The position numbers were made by a program, and so were the translations under genes. The notes under the pieces are model-generated. The model was not told the DNA's origin. It did no database searches and worked only from the letters and a program-made list of their open reading frames with translations. 64,000 nucleotides of DNA from Lujinxingia sediminis (GTDB lineage Bacteria; Myxococcota_A; Bradymonadia; Bradymonadales; Bradymonadaceae): assembly GCF_004005565.1 (NCBI RefSeq), contig NZ_SADD01000005.1, forward strand, positions 248,001 through 312,000. The letters run 5' to 3'. Below are positions 59,469 to 64,000 of this stretch, one piece after another (position 1 is the first letter of the stretch; each line of letters begins with the position of its first letter).

Positions 59469-61006
59469 GGCACCGAAGATGTCTCGGGGAGCGGTGGCGG
59501 GAGTAGCAGACCGTAGATGCCTGCCCCCTCACCAGCAGCGAGTGTGCCGGGACGCCAGGCGCTGCCCGCACCCACGGCGCGCCACGAAGGACCGGCTCCG
59601 AATTGCGGCAGGGCGATGAGGCGAGGCGCGCTATCGGTGGTGTTCTCAGACGCGATGGCGTCCGTGGCGAGTGCGCCCATGGTGACATAGAGTTCCGTCA
59701 TCGCCCGAAATTCACCCGGGTCGATCGGACCGTGTTCCTCGTGTGCTTCGGCAAGAAAGTCCACGGGAAGCAGCGCAGTGCGTGCCGGGGCGTCGTGGGC
59801 GGTGGGGCCGCTGAAGATGCGCGCGGGCAGGGGGTAACGGGTTGTCTCAAAGACGTCCGATGGACCGAAGAGCGCCGGCGCCAGAGATACCGCGATCAGG
59901 GCCGCGATGATGGGCCACATCGCTCGGGCGAAGCGTGGCGCGATGGAGGTGCGCCGATCCGCCAGTCGGGCGATGCCCGGAGCGCTCAGAATCGCCAGGG
60001 CAGCGATGGCAAGCGCGCTCATCTCCACGCCCCAGGCCGAGGGCCCACGCGCAAGCCAGGGTAAAAGCACGCTGGCGATAAAGAGCGCAGCGAGCGCCCG
60101 GGCCAGCCGAAGCTCAACCAGCTTACCCCAGGGGCGCGCCAGATAGAGTCCGAAGATCGCTGTGACGAGTACGGCCGGAGAGGTGGCCTCCACCCAGCTC
60201 ATCAGCCCGATCGTCAGAGGGGGGCGTGCCGGCGGGTAGGTATGCCCGCGGAAGACAAGCTCGGGGCCGCTGGCCAGCAGGGGGTCAAGAAAGACGTCGG
60301 GAAGCGAGGTGGCCGGATCGGGCCAGAAGCCCGGAAAGGCCAGGAAGAGCCCGGTGCCGAAGAGGAGAATGAGCAGATGATCCAGGCGAAGGATGATACC
60401 ACCGGCCTTGTCGCGATCGCCGAGAAGTTCAGCAGCCACGAGAAGAATCGCCAGCGCAAACGCCCCGATCCAGCTGAGCCCGAGCATGGCGAGCAGCACC
60501 GCTGCGGCCGCGATGCCGAGCGGGTGAATGGTTGGCGAGGTCCAAAGCCAGAGAAATATCAGGGTGAGCGTGACGATCACCGCGTCCGGCGCATGTGCGC
60601 CAAAGAGGCCCAGCCAGGGCAGCGAGCAGAGGACCATCAGGGATGCGACCACGGCGCTGCGAGGACCGCCAAGGCGAAGTGCCATCGCGCCGACGAGTGT
60701 GGTGGAGATGGCAGCGCAGGCCACGCCGAGAAGATGCACGACTCGGGCGGCGTGTTCGGGGGTGATGGCGCTGATGAGGGTCGCAGCCAGGTCGGCAGCG
60801 TAGATCCCCTCACGGGCGAAGAGCACTCCGAGATCGCCGGAACGCAGCCCGTGGGCGCGCGTAAGCCCACGCGCAAGCCAGGCGATTCCTTCGGGCGTGG
60901 TGCCGCGGTAGCCAATGATGGCCACGAGGATCGTCGTAAGTATGCCAATCGCCAGGAGCAGCGCACGGTTCGACAGGGGAAAGGGCGGTGCAGTTGCGGA
61001 TGGCAT
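59465..61006 (-). CDS. Polytopic membrane protein, possibly GT39/ArnT-like
   Basis: 513 residues with about ten membrane helices (LLLAIGILTTILVAIIGY, AAISTTLVGAMALRLGG, VIVTLTLIFLWLW, and more). The segment HAARVVHLLGVACAAISTTL, then GGPRSAVVASLMVLCSLPWLG and HAPDAVIVTL, resembles the acceptor half of GT-C glycosyltransferases (PMT/ArnT type), including the usual DA after an aromatic stretch. The characteristic N-terminal acidic loop of that family is not visible, so the activity is uncertain. A periplasmic C-terminal domain (~380-513) carries GEFRAMTELYVTMG and GIYGLLLPPPLP. It is the last gene of the gltX-led run, starting by a one-base overlap (TGATG). Confidence 0.7.
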   Translation of the reverse strand: MPSATAPPFPLSNRALLLAIGILTTILVAIIGYRGTTPEGIAWLARGLTRAHGLRSGDLGVLFAREGIYAADLAATLISAITPEHAARVVHLLGVACAAISTTLVGAMALRLGGPRSAVVASLMVLCSLPWLGLFGAHAPDAVIVTLTLIFLWLWTSPTIHPLGIAAAAVLLAMLGLSWIGAFALAILLVAAELLGDRDKAGGIILRLDHLLILLFGTGLFLAFPGFWPDPATSLPDVFLDPLLASGPELVFRGHTYPPARPPLTIGLMSWVEATSPAVLVTAIFGLYLARPWGKLVELRLARALAALFIASVLLPWLARGPSAWGVEMSALAIAALAILSAPGIARLADRRTSIAPRFARAMWPIIAALIAVSLAPALFGPSDVFETTRYPLPARIFSGPTAHDAPARTALLPVDFLAEAHEEHGPIDPGEFRAMTELYVTMGALATDAIASENTTDSAPRLIALPQFGAGPSWRAVGAGSAWRPGTLAAGEGAGIYGLLLPPPLPETSSVP

Positions 61007-61836
61007 CAGCGGTACTCGAATCGGTAGCAGAAGTGACGACGGCCGGGCTCGGTGGCGGTGATGTCCAGTCTCAATGAGGCTGTCTCTCTCTCGGTTTGCA
61101 AGGGGAGCACTTGCCAGCCGCGCCGGTCGTGATGGGTGTGGTGAAGCTGAACCTCACCCCAGGTCACACGCACTTCGACGGGCACCCGTGTACCGACCGA
61201 AGAGTCGCGAAGACCTGTGAGCAGTGTAAGTGTACGGCCCTGATCATCGCGGGTGGGCATCTCGGGGTAGGTGATGCGAAGCGTCTTCCCGGGCAAGGGA
61301 TGAGCCCAGTTGCAGGTGGCGCTTACGCCATCGATCTCGACCTCGCGCGGACCCGGACGCATCCAGTCAGGTTCACCGCATCGTGCAAAGCCGGCATCAT
61401 CGCGAGGGCAGGGAGTCGCCTTGCTCCGGGCATCCATGGTTTCGACGCGAGCCAGATCAAAGAGGGGGAGCGTGCTCAGTGTGGCAGGTTCCCAGATCGT
61501 CCAGCCGTCCTGCGTGGCCGCGCGAGTCATCCCGGCACGTTCAAAGCGCTCGGCTTCGTCCCGGTAGCTCAAAACCAGTGAGCTCGGCGGCCAGCTGGAG
61601 AGCAGCGCCACGGGTCGCATGGCAACGTCTTCATCGGTACGCAGCGCGCGGTACGCGACGTGATGGGTCGCAAGTACGATCGGGGCCGGATGCTCTGCCA
61701 GCATCCCGGCGAGTTCCTGAGGGAGGGGAGGCGCATGGTCGCGGGGAAAGAGAAGGGCCATCGCGAATCCGGCTGCCGCCAGGATCAGCGCGAGAATGGC
61801 GATTCTCGATGAGCGTTGCGGAGCATCAGTCGACAT
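61006..61836 (-). CDS. Single-pass membrane protein of unknown function
   Basis: 276 residues. One N-terminal membrane helix (~12-30, IAILALILAAAGFAMALLF) leaves a periplasmic domain. Its first part (VLATHHVAYRALRTDEDVAM, PSSLVLSYRDEAERF) and the later Cys-containing region (FARCGEPDWMRPG, SATCNWAHPLPGKTL) form a beta-rich domain. It ends in strands (WGEVQLHHTHHDRRGWQVL, RLDITATEPGRRHFCYRFEY). No family recognised. It overlaps the DNA-repair-like gene upstream by 11 bases and the polytopic membrane gene downstream by one base, so the two membrane proteins are probably co-expressed and may work together. Confidence 0.72.
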   Translation of the reverse strand: MSTDAPQRSSRIAILALILAAAGFAMALLFPRDHAPPLPQELAGMLAEHPAPIVLATHHVAYRALRTDEDVAMRPVALLSSWPPSSLVLSYRDEAERFERAGMTRAATQDGWTIWEPATLSTLPLFDLARVETMDARSKATPCPRDDAGFARCGEPDWMRPGPREVEIDGVSATCNWAHPLPGKTLRITYPEMPTRDDQGRTLTLLTGLRDSSVGTRVPVEVRVTWGEVQLHHTHHDRRGWQVLPLQTERETASLRLDITATEPGRRHFCYRFEYR

Positions 61837-62167
61837 CCCAGAAGATCTCCCGAGGTTGCCAGCGGTAGGTTTTGAGGTCGCAGCGCCCGTCCTGGTCGAA
61901 GTCTACGCCTTCAGCTTCCAGGAGCGCGCGTTGCAGTTCAGCGCGCCCCAGATCGCCTTTAAACGAGATACGGCCCTGCGCGTTGATAACCCGCTGCCAG
62001 GGAAGCTCTCCGAAGTTATCCAGAGAGTGGCGTAGCAGCGTTCCGACGGCGCGCGCCGCTCGCGGGCTGCCTGCGTAGCCGGCGATCTGACCGTAGGTCG
62101 CCACGCTCCCGAATGGGATGCGGGTCACGAGCCAGTACACGCGCTGGGTGAAGTCGTCCTGGCTCAT
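61826..62167 (-). CDS. Alkyltransferase-like protein (Atl)
   Basis: 113 residues, the size of a stand-alone MGMT C-terminal domain. The helix-turn-helix DNA-binding part reads IPFGSVATYGQIAGYAGSPRAARAVGTLL. The active-site Cys of O6-alkylguanine transferases (PCHR) is replaced by Trp in LPWQRVINAQGRIS, the hallmark of Atl proteins, which bind O6-alkylguanine without removing it and feed nucleotide excision repair. The C-terminus (LKTYRWQPREIFWDV) closes the domain. It overlaps the lipoprotein gene upstream by four bases (ATGA). Confidence 0.93.
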   Translation of the reverse strand: MSQDDFTQRVYWLVTRIPFGSVATYGQIAGYAGSPRAARAVGTLLRHSLDNFGELPWQRVINAQGRISFKGDLGRAELQRALLEAEGVDFDQDGRCDLKTYRWQPREIFWDVD

Positions 62168-63129
62168 CGCGTTGGGACCTCGATGAGTTCGTCAGCGCGC
62201 AGGCCAAAGTCGTCAACCCATGCGTCTCTGGGCGCTATGTCGTGCGGTGTGGTGCTCCAGCTGGGATGCCACAGGAGCAGATGACGCGCTTCATCGCCGG
62301 AGGTGGTTGCGATCAGGGTGTACGTCCAGGCATCCGTGCGGAGGATCGCCCGCTGGCAGGAGGGGCCGCAGGACTCGGTGGTGCGGGTCGACTCGGAGAG
62401 CGCCGGGAGCTGCTCGGTGTAGCGCTCCATGAGACGGGTCAGGTAGGCGTCGGCCGGGAGAGCGTAGGTTAATGGCTCTGCCAGAGCGTGTCCTTCGATC
62501 AGCGAAAGGGGAGCGTTGATCGCTCGGAGTTGAGCGTATCGGGGCTCGCCGGAGGCATCGGTAGGATAAAGTGGGACGACGCTCGGAGCGCCGAGTGCCT
62601 GGCCGAGGGGGAGGTCGGAGGGCGGGTTCTCCGCTGGCTGCAACTCGGGAGAGATGCCACCGGTCAGGGCCTTGAGCGTCTTTCTGACGCGCGCGGCGTC
62701 ACCCTCGTTGGTGTTCTGCAAACGCACCACCCATGCTGCGTCGATGGTGGTCGTGAGCAGTGCGTGACTCAGAGCCTGATCGTCTCGCCGTTGTATGATC
62801 CACCATTGCCCGGGACCGGCGGGCTCGATGCTAAAGGTGTCACGGACCCTGGCGAGTCCGTCGCGTTGCAGCATCAGCCGGAAACGTGTCAGTGCTTGCG
62901 CTGGCGCGTAGGCGTGCTCCAGTCGGTAGAGGGATGCCGTACTTCGGCGCCCCTGCGCTTCGAAGAGCGCAGGGGCTTCTGCCTCCACCGGATCAAAGCT
63001 CATCGGTGTCCGCCAACTCAGCGCCTCGGTCGGGTGCGACTGCACGCTGGCGCATGCCTGCAACGCCAGCGCCAGCACAATCGCGCCCCCGCGTACCGGA
63101 CCGATGCGTGATCGTAGAGGTTCAGGCAT
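62164..63129 (-). CDS. Hypothetical lipoprotein following gltX
   Basis: 321 residues from ATG 63129, which overlaps the gltX stop by eight bases. The signal sequence RGGAIVLALALQAC ends in the lipidation Cys, followed by ASVQSHP. The mature protein contains a strand-rich domain (ALTRFRLMLQRDGLARVRDTF, GPGQWWIIQRRDD) and a C-terminal region (YLTRLMERYTEQLPALSEST) with two Cys close together (ESCGPSCQRAIL). No family recognised. A longer in-frame start at 63204 lies inside gltX and would give no signal peptide. The coupling to gltX suggests a shared transcript, not a shared function. Confidence 0.75.
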   Translation of the reverse strand: MPEPLRSRIGPVRGGAIVLALALQACASVQSHPTEALSWRTPMSFDPVEAEAPALFEAQGRRSTASLYRLEHAYAPAQALTRFRLMLQRDGLARVRDTFSIEPAGPGQWWIIQRRDDQALSHALLTTTIDAAWVVRLQNTNEGDAARVRKTLKALTGGISPELQPAENPPSDLPLGQALGAPSVVPLYPTDASGEPRYAQLRAINAPLSLIEGHALAEPLTYALPADAYLTRLMERYTEQLPALSESTRTTESCGPSCQRAILRTDAWTYTLIATTSGDEARHLLLWHPSWSTTPHDIAPRDAWVDDFGLRADELIEVPTR

Positions 63130-64000
63130 TGCCGACGTACTCGCTGTAATAGGCGAGCCCCGTCTGAAGGCGCGCGATGGCAACGTCGCGATCGAAGGTC
63201 GCAACGAGCTCGTAGACCGAGGGGCTGGTTGTCGCTCCGGTTAGTGCGATGCGGGTGGGCTGTGCGACCTTTGCCATCCCGAGTTCAAACTCGGCCATCA
63301 CCTCTTTATAGACGGCCTCAATGGCGTCAGCGTTCCAGGCTTCAAGCGCGCTCAGTCGCTCGACCAGCGCACCAAAGCCCTCAAGGCCGCCCGCTTTCAG
63401 CCACTTCTTGGAGGCCTTCTCATCGTAGGTCACGTCTTCCGTAAAGAAGTAGTGACTCTCTTCGGTGAGCGCGATCATGGTGTTGACACGGTCGCGCATC
63501 AACGCGGTGATGGCGATAAGGCGATCATTGAGTTCGACCGAGTACCCGGCCTCTTGAAGGTAGGGCAGCCAGCGTTTTGCCAGCTCCTCGGGTGAAAGAC
63601 GCTTCATCCACTCGGAGTTCACCCACAGGAACTTATCCTGATCAAAGGTGGAGGAGCTGCGTCCTACATGGTCGAAGCCGAAGAACGACTCGAGTTCGCC
63701 CATCGTGAAAATCTCCTGATCGCCGTGCGACCAGCCCAGGCGGCTGATGTAGTTGACGATCGCCTCCTGGAGGAAGCCCTGCTCGCGGTATACCTGCACC
63801 GAGGCCGAGCCCTTGCGTTTGCTCAGCCCGTCAATAAGCGGCAGGTGTCCGAAAGTCGGGATATCGAAGCCCAGTGCCTTGTACACCGGGATCTGCCGGA
63901 AGGTATTGTTGAGGTGGTCGTTGCCCCGGATCACGTGGCTGATGTTCATGGTGGCATCGTCGACCACCACCACAAAGTTATAGGTGGGCGAGCCGTCGCT
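63122..64000 (-). CDS. gltX: Glutamyl-tRNA synthetase, C-terminal part (start outside window)
   Basis: 292 residues plus the stop are present; the 5' part lies beyond position 64000. Visible motifs include DDATMNISHVIRGNDHLNNT, the KMSKS-class loop LSKRKGSASVQVY, and GWSHGDQEIFTMGELESFF. The anticodon-binding helical domain follows (WMKRLSPEELAKRWLPYLQE, ITALMRDRVNTMIALTEESHYF) and ends LQTGLAYYSEYVGNA. The enzyme charges tRNA-Glu in the cytoplasm. Whether it is discriminating or non-discriminating cannot be told from this part. It is the first gene of the overlapping run that continues to 59465. Confidence 0.96.
   Translation of the reverse strand, partial: SDGSPTYNFVVVVDDATMNISHVIRGNDHLNNTFRQIPVYKALGFDIPTFGHLPLIDGLSKRKGSASVQVYREQGFLQEAIVNYISRLGWSHGDQEIFTMGELESFFGFDHVGRSSSTFDQDKFLWVNSEWMKRLSPEELAKRWLPYLQEAGYSVELNDRLIAITALMRDRVNTMIALTEESHYFFTEDVTYDEKASKKWLKAGGLEGFGALVERLSALEAWNADAIEAVYKEVMAEFELGMAKVAQPTRIALTGATTSPSVYELVATFDRDVAIARLQTGLAYYSEYVGNA

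Overview
The window is dense, high-GC chromosomal sequence (about 60-65% G+C judged by eye) with about 50 protein genes and short intergenic gaps. No stretch longer than about 300 bases lacks a gene. The gene content points to a deltaproteobacterial relative of the Myxococcota/Bradymonadota type. Evidence for this is the set of eukaryote-like Ser/Thr kinases carrying PEGA or TPR regions, an AgmX/PglI-type C-terminal domain, thrombospondin type 3 repeat and beta-helix lipoproteins, and core Gram-negative envelope genes (MlaE/MlaD, LptE, a class A PBP, SPOR). The taxonomic placement is inference. I saw no phage, transposon, CRISPR array, rRNA or tRNA gene.

Layout. 1-5876 (minus): a four-gene run joined by ATGA overlaps, namely a Maf nucleotide pyrophosphatase, an RsmF-like RNA m5C methyltransferase, its apparently detached PUA-like tail, and a very large pseudokinase/ATPase/helical-repeat regulator cut by the window start. 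5984-6271 (plus) is a divergent DUF493 gene. 6283-12393 (minus) holds a PEGA Ser/Thr kinase with a PEGA/TPR membrane partner, and a 959-residue calcium-repeat lipoprotein. 12661-26349 (plus) holds glyoxalase II, a TlpA-like thioredoxin, an AgmX-tail protein, MlaE and MlaD without MlaF, a secreted transglutaminase-like protein, a second PEGA-like kinase with a TPR protein, and TypA/BipA. 26450-32517 holds a small hypothetical gene, a decayed TSUP permease, PBP1A and a beta-helix lipoprotein. 32728-38212 is a MoxR/DUF58/TgpA set in which moxR is convergent to the other two.

38424-46706: an MscS channel faces a minus-strand run that reads lptE, holA, and then four tightly overlapping genes centred on a divergent Hsp70. 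That Hsp70 quartet is my best candidate for an undescribed system. 46975-51345 holds rpsT, a small lipoprotein, ftsH, a CvpA-like gene and a small orphan protein. 51493-54477 is a zinc-ribbon pseudokinase with a TPR tail. 54671-59468 holds yhbY, a YrdC/Sua5 protein, a SPOR protein, nadK, an SCP2 protein and a CaiB-type CoA-transferase. 59465-64000 is a five-gene overlapping minus-strand run led by gltX, whose 5' part lies outside the window.

Functional picture: housekeeping genes (holA, rpsT, ftsH, typA, nadK, gltX, PBP1A) are interleaved with lineage-specific signalling proteins. Two kinases look catalytically competent (7481-9361 and 20266-22173). Two others have lost catalytic motifs (1-3827 and 51493-54477) and are probably scaffolds or sensors. 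All functional statements rest on motifs, topology and neighbourhood read from the sequence; no database search was run.
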